From the NCBI GenBank assembly GCA_035236585.1, contig CP141130.1, positions 79,617,944-79,681,943 on the forward strand: DNA of 64,000 nucleotides, written 5' to 3'. Positions within the stretch are counted from its first letter, which is position 1; each line of letters starts with the position of its first letter. The notes below the pieces were generated by a model, which was not told where the DNA came from, made no database searches, and saw nothing but the letters and a program-made list of their open reading frames with translations. Of this stretch, positions 1-12,703 are shown piece by piece. Origin of the DNA: Warburgia ugandensis. Its lineage: Eukaryota; Streptophyta; Magnoliopsida; Canellales; Canellaceae. A program made the position numbers and the translations under genes.

Positions 1-1495
1 GAAAGGAGATTAAGGAGAAAGGTGAAAATTATCTCAAAACTGTTTTCATCAGATCGTTGGGTTCTCTCTATTGAGCACATTCTTTCACTTACAAAAACAG
101 GTTGTCAAGGAAGAAAATCTAATAAACACTCTAACTTCTCTGACTTTGTTGTTAATTGCCCTGTAACTCGATCACAAGTACGGGACCGTAACAACCACTA
201 AGTTTCCTTTATCAGTTGTCTTTTATTTTTAGATACTCTTAGAACATCTTTTATCACTTTCTTAATTGACTTGGCCATGTTAATCTACATTGTATTTTCA
301 ATGTCATTATTCTACTTTCATTTTTACCATTAACTTGTTTATGAATGATATTATCTTCTCTCCTTTTAAGTTCCATTACTTAGTTTTTTAGACTCTTATT
401 AAGTTCATTTTCTTTCTTCCATCTCTTAATGCACATATCCATAATCATTAACCTATATTGTGTGATTAGACTCTTACTATCACCTTACAGTCCTCACAAA
501 TTGATCTTTCAATATTCTTAATGAGAAACAAGTCTCTTTGGTGTTTATATAGTCCACTTTTAAAGGTTATTAAGTGTTCATTCCTCTTTTTAAAGCATGT
601 GTTTGTTAGAGCTATGTTAAGCACCAAAACAAAATCTAGAATAGCTTCCCCCATCTCATTTCTTTCTCCAACCTCATATACTTCATGTACCCTATCATAT
701 CTTTTCTTTCCTTTTCCAACATAACAATTTAACTACAATCCTATAAATATCTCCTCTATATTGAGAATTTCTTGCATTATTCCCTCTATATCTTCCTAGA
801 ATTCTATCTTAATTCTATCTTCTAATTCTACTTGTGAGGCATATGCACTTATAACATTTATAATTTTTTCTCTTAACACAAGCTTTATTAGTAAAATTCT
901 ATTACTAGGACTTCTTACATACAACTTTATTTTAAATTCTAATCCACAAATATCCCTGTGCCATTTCCATTATTGTCATTTCCTATGTACCGAGCTTATA
1001 CCCATCGATTTCTCTGATTTTGGGCCTTTCTACTTGGTTTCTTAAATACAAGCTATGTTGACTCTCATACATCTTATTATATCTACTAATTTCATGCTCT
1101 TGCCTGTCAATGTGCCTATATTCCATGTGGTAACGCAAATCGTATTATCCTGCATTAGTCTCCTCACATGCACACACATAGAATGGCATGAAAACTTCTG
1201 CCTACTTTTCGCTACACCTTGATTCTAATGTAATGCGTTGTTTTTTAGGAAACACTCTGGCAATCCTTGCCCATTTCTAACTGTAATCATGACCCAATGT
1301 AAAGCATCTCTTATGGGGGGGACACCCTAGCAACCCTTGTCCATTTCTCATTGTATCTGAAATATGATGCAGTGCATCACTTATGGGGAACGCCCTAGCC
1401 TTATGAAATGTCGAATTAACATTCATGTCATAAGATTTTGTCAAAGGCAATTGGCACCTAACGCAACCCTCCTCTGTATGGGCTTGGGACCGCCA
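1..1495 (-). mobile_element. RTE-clade LINE, 5' portion (5' UTR and endonuclease), cut by window edge
   Basis: Read on the minus strand, 1495 to about 1130 resembles the 5' leader of plant RTE LINEs (GGCGGTCCCAAGCCCATACA, then a stretch with GGTTGCGTTAGGTG). An apurinic-like endonuclease domain follows: TWNIGTLTGK at about 1100-1132, an ETK-like catalytic motif, an ISAYA-like motif near 850, then GEAILDF and LITFKSG within 466-654, the longest piece still open (62 codons). Many stops and frameshifts interrupt the domain, so it is inactive. The reverse transcriptase would lie left of position 1. Homology fades below about 210, so 1-210 may be another sequence. The family call rests on remembered RTE endonuclease motifs. 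Confidence 0.75.
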
Positions 1496-3199
1496 TTGAG
1501 ATCATAAAATCACACAAGCAGAGTTTCATACTATGATAACTTCTCTAACAAAAGAAGAGAACCAATGGCCTCTATTCAATGACAAAAGAGATCTTCATAA
1601 TGCAGGTTGAGATTTGATTGAGGTTCATCGATGCTAATGCCACAAGGTATGTTATCAAAAAGGAAAGAAAAATAAATAGAAGTTGCTAATTGCTAACTCC
1701 CTGGGCTTAAGTATTTATAGCTACTTCCCCGAGGAAACAACCAAAGCAAGGAAGAAATGAAAGATTCGCTTACATCCTTATCTTGATAAGAGAGAATCTA
1801 ATCAGACCAATCACTTTTCAAAGAAAAGTACAAAACCATGTGTTGTCCATCACTGGCTTCATCGTACCCTGCCTACTCGTCTTTAACTGGCTTATTTGTA
1901 CCCAGCTACAATCTATTCCCACCCCCCGTCACTCCATAGGACTCAATCTCATAGTTCCTACAGGGTGGAGAGGGGAAATCCAATTATAAAAGATTTCATT
2001 GGAATCAATAGAGTAGACCAACCAATCAATTTGGGATTTTCCTTAGGAGGTATCAGGAAGGAATTATCTCTTATTTAATAAGGAAAAGAGACATACAAAG
2101 TTCATAAAGAGTGACGACAACATAGTTGAAGTGAGATGTGGAAGAGAAAGGGTGGAGATGTAAGCTATATGCGTCATTTGAAAGAAAGACTGATCATTTT
2201 CAAGTGAAGTCATACAATCATGATCACACATGTAAAGAAACATATGAATAGACATATGACTCCTAGGTGGCTACCATACAGGTCTATGGATTAGTTCAAA
2301 AGTATAGTATGTTGGATTAGCTAATATGCAAGATGAGGTAAGGATCACTTTTAGGCTTGATAGAAGAGCTAATAAGAAGGTTATGAAGGTGATCTATGGT
2401 TGTTTGAAATCATTGTTGCAAGCTATGAGTCTATGCAAGTATAGACACCCAAATTTGTTTAATAAACAATCAAATAAGAGTCGACCCTACTTTGCTTTAC
2501 TCTGTTTGTAACTTTTCACAATATTTAAAGTCCTTAGAACTCTTTGACCAATGATAAATATACTTTAAACACCATCAACTAATAAAAGGCTTGAAAATGG
2601 AGTCAAATACTTTATTGGAAATTACCTCAATCACCATTTCTTTCTCACAAATTTCAAAATTTTCTAGTACAGTGCAATTTTATAATCTCATTCTCAGTTT
2701 TGTGGTGCACCACAACTTGACGGTACAAGCAAAATTTGTTCTGACAACCACATCCGTTCCTCCCTAAGAAATTTAGTCTTTCAATGACCCAATACCTCAA
2801 ACTTCTTGAATCTCAACAAAATAAAAAATAAAAAAAGTAACTAACAAGTACAAAGGGGTAATGAGGTAATGGTAGTTGATGACAAATACTCATAGCTCAA
2901 GGCTTGAATTAAACTGCTCTATTGGAAGTAGTTAATTTCCTGATCAAGTTCTAATCGCCTGATACTAGTGCTTTTTAAATCATTGTCTTCAAGTGAATAT
3001 GTAGAATTTTAAGCCTCACTAAATTTCAAGAGGTATTTGCGTAAAAATATTCTGTTATGTCAAGATTAGATTCATCTATTTTATACATAAGCTCTCTCTA
3101 ATCAAAGGAGTTAAACCCATTAACCAAAAGCCTTGGTCAACGAAGCCTGAAATGTAAGAAAAATCAAGCCTGAGATAATGAAGCTATTAGATGCTAATT
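1496..3199. other. Intergenic, no gene recognised
   Basis: AT-rich sequence with only short open frames (at most 68 codons) on either strand and no recognised domain. It separates the LINE from the Tat-lineage gypsy relic. A plus-strand open frame at 2326-2511 has no recognisable motif. Confidence 0.5.
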
Positions 3200-5990
3200 T
3201 GATAAAGATTTGTGCTTATTTAGATTGGGTTGATAATATAGTAACCGTAATAAAAAGTATGGCAAGATGAGAGTTTGTGTCCATTATAAAGAGTTAAACA
3301 AGGCTAGTCCCAAGGATAATTTTGCTTTGCTAAAACATTAGTATCTTGGTAAACAATTCAACAAGCAAGCTTTGTTATCATTCACAGATAGGCTTTTTTG
3401 TTATAATCAAATAAAAATGGAGGGATCAAATAAATTATTGAAGGGGAGCTTTGGCGCAATGGTAAAAGTTGTCGTCGTGTGACCTTGAGGTCACGGGTTC
3501 AAGGCGTGGAAACAGCCTCTTGCAAAAATGCAAGGTAAGGCTGCATACTATAAGCCCTCGTGGTCCGCCCCTTCCCCAAACCCTGCATAGGCGGGAGCTT
3601 CGTGCACATGGGCTGCCCTTCTGCTTTCACAACACCATTGAGGGTAATATTAGTAGCGCAACATAAAAAAGACCAGCTACCACTCTACTCCAAGAAATGA
3701 TACACAAGGATATAGAAGTCTTTGTTGATGATATGATAATTTAAGTCGAAGATAAGATACCACAATGTAAGGCACTACGAAAGTTCTTTGAAAAGATCCC
3801 AAGTATAAGCTTCAGTTAAATCCTTGAAAGTTTGTTTTTGGGGTAACAGCAGAAAAGTTACTTGGTTTTCAGGTCAAGCAAAGACGTATTAAAGCAAACC
3901 CTTCTAGGATCTGTGCTATAAAAGAAATGCCACATTTACAAACCGAGAAAGATATCAGAGGATTCTTGGGTCATTTGCAATACCTTAGCAGATTCATTGA
4001 TCAATTTTTCGAAAAGTGTAAATCGATTACATGAATGTTGCAAAGTAATAATTGAAAATAGTGAATAGTGAAATGTTAAGAATCTTTTGATGTTATTAAA
4101 GAATACTTATCTAATCCACAAGTTTTGGCGCAGCTCCAGGGACATCATAAATTTTGTATTTGATTGTTAATAAAGAAACTATGGAATGCATGCTAATACA
4201 GCAAGATGAAGATGAAAAGGAACAAGCCATTTATTTTTCAAGCAAAAAAATGTTGGATTATGAGATTCGCTAGTCGCCAATGGAAAGACTTGGCTATAGC
4301 ATGGGCTACTCAAAGATTATGCCATTATCTGATTTCATAAGACGTTCGCTTAATTTTGAAGATAAATCCTTTAAAGTATATCTTTCACAAAACAAAAACA
4401 TTGGCAAAATATCTAGATGAGTTGTAATGTTACAAGAATTTGACATTGGCTTTATTACACAGAAAGCAAGGGACATAATAACAGAACATTTAGCAAGTCA
4501 CTCCATTGAAGATCTATAACAATTCCCAGTGAATTCCCCGATGAGATATTGTGGCAATAGAACAAATAAGCAAAAGATGGTCTCTCTATTTTGATAGGAA
4601 AAGGTCACAGAGCTTTGTTTATATCACCTCACAATGTATATATTCCTATATCAACCTCCTCGTGGTTTCCCATGGCTAAATATAAAGCTTGCATTCTAGA
4701 CTTGAGGCAGACTTAGCCTTAGGATCAAAACCTTGGATATTTATGGTGATTCCAAATTGGTTTTTCTTTCAAGCCGACAAAGATTAGCAAGCAAAAGAAG
4801 AAAAGCTCGTTCCATGTTGGACATTTCTTATAGAAGTTACCAACATGTTTGACAAGATTATATTTAATTACCCATGATGGAAAAACAACAAATATGCTGA
4901 TCATTAGCTCTCATTGCATCTTTGACACCAATTTATGTCATGGTGGAACCTATTCAGATTGAAAAGTGACAAGAACCAGCTTTTGTTTGCCCTGTGTGAT
5001 TAGTTCAGGCTGATCCTCCTTTAGGTGCATGGTTTTATGCCGTTTGGTAATACATGACCAAAGGTGAATATCCACCTAATACTTTAGCCAAAGAGACAAG
5101 ATGAGTAAGAAAACAAGAAACACAATCTGTAATTTTAGATGGTAATGGGATGGCACTTTCACTCAGTGTGTATCTGAAAAAGAAGGGAAAATATTTTTCA
5201 AGAAATGCACTCAGGGGAAGCTGGCTAACACATGGATGAGGAACTTCTAGAAGGAAGATAATCAAGCAATGATATTATTGGCCCAACATTGAAAAACATT
5301 GTAGGGAATATATCCTACACTACAAAACTTACCAGATACATTATAATAGAATTCATACCCCTCCTATTGAAGTTCACATGATGTCCACTTCATGGCCCTT
5401 TTCTATAGGGGGAATTGATATTTGGTAAAATTTATCCAAAAACTTCAAATGGACACAAATACATCTTAGAGGCAATTGATTATTTTACTTAATAAGTGAC
5501 GGCTACTTCTTACAAATCCCTTGAAATCACAAAGGTGGTTGATTTTATCAAGTGAAACATCATTTTTCGCTATAGATTTCCTCATGAATTGGGGTCAGAT
5601 AATGAAACTCATATCAAAGGAAAAGTTGACAAGCTGTGCCAACATTACAAAATCAAGAGGCCATTTTCACCCCCGTATAGGCCACAAATCAATGGGGTAG
5701 TTGAAGCAGCTGACAAAAATATCAAAAGGATCCTTAGCAAATCCATTGATGAAAAGAAAGATTGGGAATTTAATTGCATGAAGGTTTATGGGGTTATAGA
5801 ATGACAATTAGAACTTCTACTAGAAGACAATTTTCATTAGTATACAGTGTGGAAGCAGTCCACCTTGTAGAAGTTCAAATTGCTTCCTTAAGGGTTGCAG
5901 TAGAAGAGACAATTCCTGAAGCTAATTGAGTACATTCTTGGTATGATTATTTGTGTTTTCCCATAGGAAAAAATTGCAGAAAGCATATGA
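3200..5990 (+). mobile_element. Decayed Ty3/gypsy element, probable Tat lineage
   Basis: A fossil pol region in the usual gypsy order. Reverse transcriptase is at about 3260-3990, with an FVDDMI-type active-site segment near 3720 and a RGFLGHLQYLSRF-like motif near 3960. RNase H is at about 4130-4500. A second, archaeal-type RNase H is at about 4540-4860 (IYGDSKLV-like motif). Integrase is at about 5270-5900, including a zinc-finger remnant and the core with DNETHIKGK and NGVVEAADKNIKRIL. The extra RNase H between RNase H and integrase is typical of the Tat/Ogre group. The element is heavily broken (well over ten interruptions), old, and has no LTR I could find. An Au SINE sits inside the RT part. 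Confidence 0.75.
3443..3621 (+). repeat. Au SINE, near full length, nested in gypsy RT
   Basis: Starts GGGGAGCTTTGGCGCAATGG and ends GGGCTGCCCTTCT, the ends of the plant Au SINE. The tRNA-derived head has an A-box (TGGCGCAATGG) and a B-box (GGTTCAAGGCG) as pol III internal promoter elements. It interrupts the Tat-element RT sequence. Flanking target duplication is weak (ATTGAA versus ATTGAG). Confidence 0.9.
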
Positions 5991-6954
5991 TCACACTCAA
6001 GTTTAGTTTTTCTTTAATTTCTATTATCTTCATTTTTATTCTCTCACTCTCTTCTTTAAACCCTAGGATGAAACCCTAAGTATCCTAACGGAGAAATTTG
6101 GATTTGTAGGGTTTTAGTTGAGTAGCCTTGTTTTCATGAAAGTTGAAGTTCAAGGATAAGTATCTAGAATTTTTAGATAGATCTGTTAGAACTTACTATA
6201 TCTTTCCTCAATTTACTTTGGTTTATATTTTCTAGAAGTGAGGCACCAAAGAGAAACCTTTCTATGATTTTTTTTCTTTGAAGGAGACATTCTAGGATGA
6301 AAGCACTTCTAAAGGGAAACTCAAGCATAATGTATGTGATGATTCTCCCTAAACTAAAAGATAATGTTTATAAGTTGTCTTTTCTCTTCCTTCTTTTTGA
6401 AAGTTCAAGATAGAAACAAGTGATTTCCATCACATTTTATGAGAAACAACTTTGTTTGGAAACAAACAAACAAAAAAATCCTTCTCTTTTTAAGCTTCCT
6501 ATATTAATACTTGGAATAGTTAAAATGCATATTCCTTTGCTTATTTCCATTTCCTTGTATAACTTATTCATGTAATTATCATCTTACAGTTAAGTTTTCA
6601 ATTCTAGCATTCATTATGTTTGTTCTAGATTTTTATGTTTCTAATGTTTCTTGCATTAAATTATAAGTATTTTGTCATTTTAATTCATTAGTTAGTTTCT
6701 AGAAAGGAATTTTCATATTTCAAAGCATTTTTTGTTCATGTTTCCATCACAATTGATTCATTCCAAGTTTTCAAAGGCACTTTACCACTTGATTCATCAA
6801 CCATCATGACACATATTTTGCACCCTCTGACCAATCAACTTTGATTTTCAAACACAATGTTTTCAATAAAAAAAGAGCATCCAAAGGCCCTTGAAAATCA
6901 TTATATGGCAAAAAACCTTAATCTTTAAAATCAACGATCTTTTGTCTACAACCT
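5991..6954. other. Spacer between two gypsy relics
   Basis: AT-rich, no open frame of note. It may hold the unrecognised 3' end of the Tat element or the missing 5' part of the chromovirus. No LTR match to 9662-10058 was seen here. Confidence 0.4.
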
Positions 6955-9900
6955 TTTGCTCAAGGAAGGGCAAACCATATACATCCAATTTGGCCTGAGC
7001 ACCAATCCCATGCTAATAGTCAAGAAGAAGGATGGAAGTTGGCAGTTTTGTGTCAACTACGAGGCCTAAACAAGTTGATCATCCCTGATAAGTTTCCATA
7101 CACACATTGATGAGTTGCTGAACGAGCTAAGAGGAGCTGCGATCTTCTCTGAGCTAAATCTTAAATCGGGCTGCCACCAAATAAGGATCAAGAAACAGGA
7201 TGTTTGCAAGACAGTCTTCAAAACTCACAAGGGTCACTACAAATTTTTGGTCATGCCTTTTGGCTTGACCAATGCCCCATCGACCTTCCAAAGCCTCATG
7301 AACGATATCTTCCGCCCACATTTCCGTAAGTTTGTTCTGGTATTCTTTGATGACATTTTAGTCTATAGCTCTAAGATGGATCTACATTTGCAACACCTCA
7401 CCCTTGTCTTGCAGCTACTAAGTGACAACAAGTTAGTAGCTAACCTAAAGAAATGCACATTATGTCAAACTTCAATCGAGTATCTTGGGCATGTTATTTC
7501 AGCTAAGGGTGTAGCAGCCAACCAATCAAAAATCGAGTGCATGGTCAGCTGGCCTATTCCCACTGATGTCAAGGCACTAAGAGGATTTTATAGGATACTG
7601 CTGGAAGTTTGTACGATATTATGGGATTGTAGCCGTACCCTTGACGCAACTTCTCAAGAAGGATGGCTTCCACTGGGACGCCAGTGCACAGCAAGCGTTT
7701 GACATTTTGAAACATGCTATGACAACAATTCTTGTCTTAGCTACTCCTAACTTCACCAAACCATTTGTTTTGGAGGCTGACGCTTCTGGAAAAGGCGTAG
7801 GGGCAGTACTAATGCAAGAGGGCAGACCCATCGCGTTCTTCAGCCAAGCTTTGTCGATTAGAGCACAGTCCAAATCTGTATACGAAAGAGAGCTCATGAC
7901 CATTGTGTTGTTAGTCCAGAAATGGCGTCACTATCTAATGGGTCGGCCCTTCATTATATGGACAGATTAGAAAAGACTTCGCTTCCTCACGGATCAATAC
8001 ATCTTCAACAATGACCAGCATAAGTGGTTAATCAAGTTAGTGGGATTCGACTTTGAAATTTAGTACAAGTCGGGTTCGAATAACTGTGTGGCAGATGCTC
8101 TATCTAGACGGCAAGAGTTCTATACGTTAGATTGTCTTGAGTCCATTCCCCTGCCAAGCCCCTCTACCATGGCCATCCAGCCTAATCTTTTCGCCTTCAC
8201 GGTTGTTAGATGTGAAGGCCTAGAACAGATTTCTAATGACATCCAGGAAGACCCAAAACTTAGAGCTATCAGTCTACAGCTCACACAAGATGCCACTAGC
8301 CAACCAGGGTACACGTTAAGGCAAGGGAAGCTTTACTTTCGGAGCAGACTAGTACTGTCCAGACGATCTCCACGCATCCCTCTACTACCACAAGAGTTCC
8401 ATTCCACTCCAAACGGGGGACAATAGGGTTTCTTCCGCACCTACAAGCGCATTTCACAAGCCTTGCACTGGGAGGGAATAAAAGGCAATGTTCAGAAGTT
8501 TGTAGCAGCATGCGACATATTCAACGGAATAAATATGCTTCCACTAAACCGACAGGTTTGCTTCAGCCGCTCCCAATTCCTTTATCTTCCTGGGACGATA
8601 TTACCATGGATTTCCTAGGCGGACTGCCCAAGGATAAGAGCTATGACACGGTTCTGGTAGTAGTGGATCGCCTCACCAAATATGCCCATTTTATACCCCT
8701 CAGCTACCCTTACACCACCTTAGACGTTGCTCTTCTTTCGGCAAGGAAGCGGTCAGATTATATGGCTATCCTCGTTCCACCATTACGGATAGAGATCCCA
8801 TCTTCATTAGTCATTTCTGGAAGGAATTATTCAAGATTGCTGAAACCACATTAAAGATGAGCTCGGCTTACCACCCTCAAACGAATGGGTAGTCGAAAGT
8901 GGTTAACCACTGTTTTGAAACCTATCTCCGTTGCTTCATCAGAGGCAAACCCAAGACCTGGCCAACTTGGCTATGTTGAGCTGAATATTGGTACAATACC
9001 ACATTCCACAGCACTATTGGAATGAAACCTTTTTGGGCCTTGTATGGACGGGATCTGCCTCTTTTACTCAAATTTCCAAAAGACAGCTCATTAGTCGATG
9101 AGATCAATAGCCAACTACTTTTTCGGGATGCAGTGCTGGTCAAACTGAAGCAACAATTGGCGAGTGCTCAAGTGCACAAGAAAACCCAGTCTGATTCACG
9201 CAGATGGGACTTATCTTTCTCTCCAAGTGATTTTGTCTATCTAAATATTTGCCCATACAAACTTAAGTCCCTAGCCACTCATGTCAACAAGAAGCTATCT
9301 CCTCGCTATTATGGTCTTTGCAAGGTGAACCGTCGAATTGGAGAAGTGGTTTACCACTAGAGCTTCCTCCCACTACCAGAATCCATCCAGTATTTCATGT
9401 TTCCCAATTGAAGCCCGCGGCTTCGCCATCTCTCAGTCCACAACCTTCGCCCACCAATCTTTCAGGGAATCTAGAATTGCAAGTATATCCCGAGCACATT
9501 AAGAATACCTGAGTGCTACCAACTAGACAAATAGAGGTACTATTACAATGGCAGGGCTTATCAGACCATGACAGTACGTGGGAGTTGTTTGACATCATTT
9601 AGTCCCAATTCCCTGACTTCTACCTTGGGGACAAGGTGGTTAACTTGGAAGGGGGGGTTATTGATAGGGACAGTAATAGGCAAGGAAAGAATCAAGGACG
9701 TGGACGTTTGGGCTGATATACTACAAGAGAAGTGGTCCCGAAGCCAGGCCGTTAATTACCTTAGCTAATTCGGTTACGGGAAGGAGGAGGAGAGAGATAT
9801 GGAGGGGAATTCTGTTAGGAAAGGGGAATAAGGGAGGAGATGAAGGGGGAAAGAAGGGGGGAACCTGGGGGCAAAAGACATGAGAAGGCAGACAGTGCCT

Positions 9901-10058
9901 GGGCAGGGGATTCTCCTTAGTGTTAATATCCTCTGTAGAACTTAGTGTTCATCACTGGTTGTAGTCCTCGTCTTCTTTGAATACATGTATTGAATCATTC
10001 TTGATCTCTACTGTCTAATGTGTATTTGGAAGGTTTTTTTTTTTGTGCAGACGTATCA
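6955..10058 (+). mobile_element. Ty3/gypsy chromovirus, 5'-truncated, broken
   Basis: A fossil element. Reverse transcriptase is at about 6955-7600 (VMPFGLTNAPSTFQ, FFDDILVYS). RNase H is at about 7640-7975 ([15 protein letters not shown]). The integrase region is about 8088-9310 (TMDFLGGLPK, VVVDRLTKYAHFIPL). A C-terminal chromodomain-like segment is at about 9390-9640 (VLLQWQGL type). A polypurine tract lies at 9649-9657, just before the 3' LTR. The chromodomain places it among chromoviruses, probably near Reina. No 5' LTR or gag is visible. It has several breaks (more than five). The large duplication starts within it at 8143, so its downstream half recurs at 33708-35614. Confidence 0.85.
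9662..10058 (+). repeat. 3' LTR of the chromovirus
   Basis: A 397-bp LTR starting TGATAGGGAC and ending ACGTATCA, so the ends form the 5-bp inverted repeat TGATA/TATCA. It follows the polypurine tract directly. By eye it is identical to its counterpart at 35218-35614. Confidence 0.8.
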
Positions 10059-10369
10059 GTGTTTTGCCCAACCAAAAGCACCAAAATCTGATATTGTTAA
10101 TGAGACATAATCTTAGAGGTACATGCAAGAGTAATGCGACTGTAAAAGTAAACTCGTCCTAATTGCACCATTTCACAGACAAAGCTCAGAATTCCAGGCC
10201 CAGCAACACCAGCAGAGAATTTGAGGACAACATATTAGAATATCAGAAAGTTTCTTCAAACTAAGCTTTGACCTGGAAATCGACAAATTTCCGACCAAAA
10301 TTCATGAGAAAATAGAAAAAGGAAAAAGCTGTCGAACGCATCAATCAAATTATCAGCATGAAAACTCAC

Positions 10370-10760
10370 CCGTTTCCTCAAGAGACTGTTCCAATGCTCC
10401 AAAGGAGCACCAATCTGAAGCCCTAACTCGCCTCCGAGAACACTTGAAAGAGGGGAAGCAGATCTGCAGTTCTAGTGGAGCAATCGAACCTGGTTTGGGA
10501 TTTTATGGTGGTTGAGTCAAAATGTGTAAGCCTGCATTTCTGAAGAAACCTAGATTCACTGTTGGAGAGTGAGGAAGCCGCTCGGAGGGCTCAGAAACGA
10601 AAAGACATGCGAGAGGAGGCTCCGATCCGCTCAGAAACGAACAGATTGAGCAGCTACAAAATCGAGCAAATCTCTTCTTCTTCTCCTTCTCGTTGGAAAT
10701 TTTGATGCTTTACATGCCATCGAGAGCCATGGATAAAGCAAGGGTCTACAAGCTGGTTCC
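10370..10760 (-). other. Orphan 5' exon (probably 5' UTR) of an unidentified gene
   Basis: On the minus strand this stretch ends in a consensus donor, AAACGG followed by GTGAGT (10364-10369). It is GC-richer than its surroundings and has pyrimidine-rich leader-like sequence (TTCTTCTCC-type runs on the plus strand) but only tiny open frames, as expected for a 5' UTR exon. About 310 bp downstream on the same strand the chromovirus LTR begins, and no following exon was recognised. It may be the 5' remnant of a gene interrupted by the element. No product can be assigned. It is nearly identical in copy B. Confidence 0.35.
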
Positions 10761-11020
10761 GATCAAAGCAGAGTGGGAGGTTTTGAGGAGAGAGAGAGGA
10801 AGAGAGAGATGAGTATTTTACCTATAATACCCTTGTGGTTTTCAAAATTTACTGCTTCACCTTATCATTTTAATTGTAAAACGTTGATATTACTGCCCCT
10901 CTTATTTCACGAACATTATGGAGGTTCAGAGCGTAGTAAACGTAAGTTTCCAACGGTAGAGAGAAGGGGACTTCCTTGGATACGACTCTGGAGGGGTGAT
11001 TTATTTATCCTCTGACTTGG

Positions 11021-11148
11021 CAGTTGTCGTCGTCGAATTTTGAGGTTACGGATTTAAGGCGTAAAAATAGCCTCATGTAGATAAGGCGGTTGTCGTACTC
11101 TAAGTTTTTGTGTCCACCCCTTTTCTAAACCCCGCATACATGGGAGCT
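11021..11148 (+). repeat. Au SINE fragment, 5'-truncated, diverged
   Basis: Begins within the tRNA-derived head (CAGTTGTCGTCG) and runs through the B-box relic and the CCCCTTTTCTAAACCCCGCA segment to TGGGAGCT. It lacks the first ~20 bp and the terminal GGGCTGCCC. Confidence 0.75.
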
Positions 11149-12117
11149 ATCTTTTTTTATATACAGCTTTTGTCATGGTGACTAAGACAGTAAACAGTAG
11201 GAATTTGGGTTCAAGTACTAAGGTGAGTTTTTTAAGTTCCAAAGTCTAACAAAGCAGAGGTTGCTCCATCGAATCTACACATTATTCCAAATTATGTAAT
11301 TAAGAGTCCTGTTGAAAGGTATTTAGCCTTTGGTCTCCTGCAACAAGGCGTCTCTCTTTGTTACACTTGGTCGAAGGTTTAGTGGGCACTTTCTCTCTTA
11401 ATAAAGAGAGCTGAAGTAGATTTAGGAATTGGGACAGCATGTTCTAAGTAGTTTGCCTTACATTTCTGTGGTGCATTAAGAAAAAAAATAAAAATGGTTA
11501 AGACTTCTAGCAAGAGTCGCGCTTCTAAGCATTCGAAGAAGGTGATCCTCTTTTGACGTGTGGTGAAATTGGTTTGTACATAATGTTGTTCATCATGTTT
11601 GGCGTACCTTAAATAGACCAGAGATGTCATCGGATGCTTTTAGCATCTCTCTTTTTGAGTTAAGTATCAATGCCTTCTATTTTTTAGCTTTTATTCAAAA
11701 ATACCCAAGACAAGTGGTTAAGATCATTCAAATACATTAATTTCATCGAGATTACCTATTTTTGGTATGTCGAATATGATGAATGGCTTAGATCTATAAA
11801 TTCAATTTCACCACATATAAGAAAAAGAGTGTCCAAAACTCCTACGGAGACTATAAATAGTAAAAAACTATTATTCAAAAAATAAATAAACAAACACAAA
11901 ATGAAAAGCTTGAACAAAAAGTGCTCAAATTCTTTGCATGGACTGACGTTTAGATAATTTTAGTTTTTTATTAGGAGGGAAGAATTACAAAGAAAATCAC
12001 ACTCACACACCCTCCTAAATCTAATCATAGCCAAAGGAGAAAATAGCAACCCAAATCTATGAAAGAAGCATATTCCAAGAGTTGGATAAGAGTGTTGGAT
12101 CATCCAACTAGAACTCG

Positions 12118-12159
<42 letters not shown>

Positions 12160-12461
12160 CTTTGATCATGCTCTACATAGGCGATAATTCATAAATCTTC
12201 TCCAGTGGATAATCTTAAACATTCAAATGTATGAGATTTCCTTATTCTTAACTTTCTAAGGCAATTCACTTAGTTTCCATCACACAAAAATGATGCTAGA
12301 TTAATTATCATAGCAAGCTCCATTGCAATGCATATGTCTTAGATTAGCACCATGTTATGTCAACAAAATATGTCTTTCAGTTTCTTTCATGGTCTGTTAG
12401 CGACAATAGTATATACAACAAAATGTACCCCTTCAGAGGGTAATTAGACTTATATTATTTG
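11149..12461. other. Intergenic, AT-rich
   Basis: No convincing gene. The 83-codon minus-strand open frame at 11379-11630 shows no recognisable domain. A (TA)n microsatellite lies at 12121-12157, just after the small palindrome GTTGGATCATCCAAC. Confidence 0.5.
12121..12157. repeat. (TA)n microsatellite
   Basis: About 37 bp of uninterrupted TA repeats. The matching tract in copy B (37677-37717) is a few units longer. Confidence 0.95.
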
Positions 12462-12703
12462 AACATATCCAATAGATACTGAAAATGGCACTAGTTAAAA
12501 AAAGTGAAGCGATCCAAGTCAAAGATTCTACAAAGGCAAGGAGAAGGCCAAAAAGAATAACAATAGAAGTAGTGAGAAAAGATTTAATAACTTTGGAATT
12601 AAATAAAGCAATAACACTTAATAAAGGAGAATGGAAGAACAAGATTCATGTGACCGACCCCTAATCAAGACTTAATGACGATGATATATATATATATATA
12701 TAA
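12462..12703 (+). mobile_element. RTE LINE 3'-end fragment
   Basis: In one plus frame it encodes the C-terminal tail of plant RTE polyproteins: AIQVKDSTKARRRPKR, then EVVRKDLITLELNKA, then GEWKNKIHVTDP. It is followed shortly by a (TA)n run at 12684-12703, fitting RTE elements that end in simple repeats. Only the last ~75 codons are present (5' truncation). Confidence 0.75.

Noticed and set aside
3443-3510. tRNA gene (A- and B-box present)
   Set aside because: It is the head of an Au SINE with its diagnostic tail, not a foldable tRNA.
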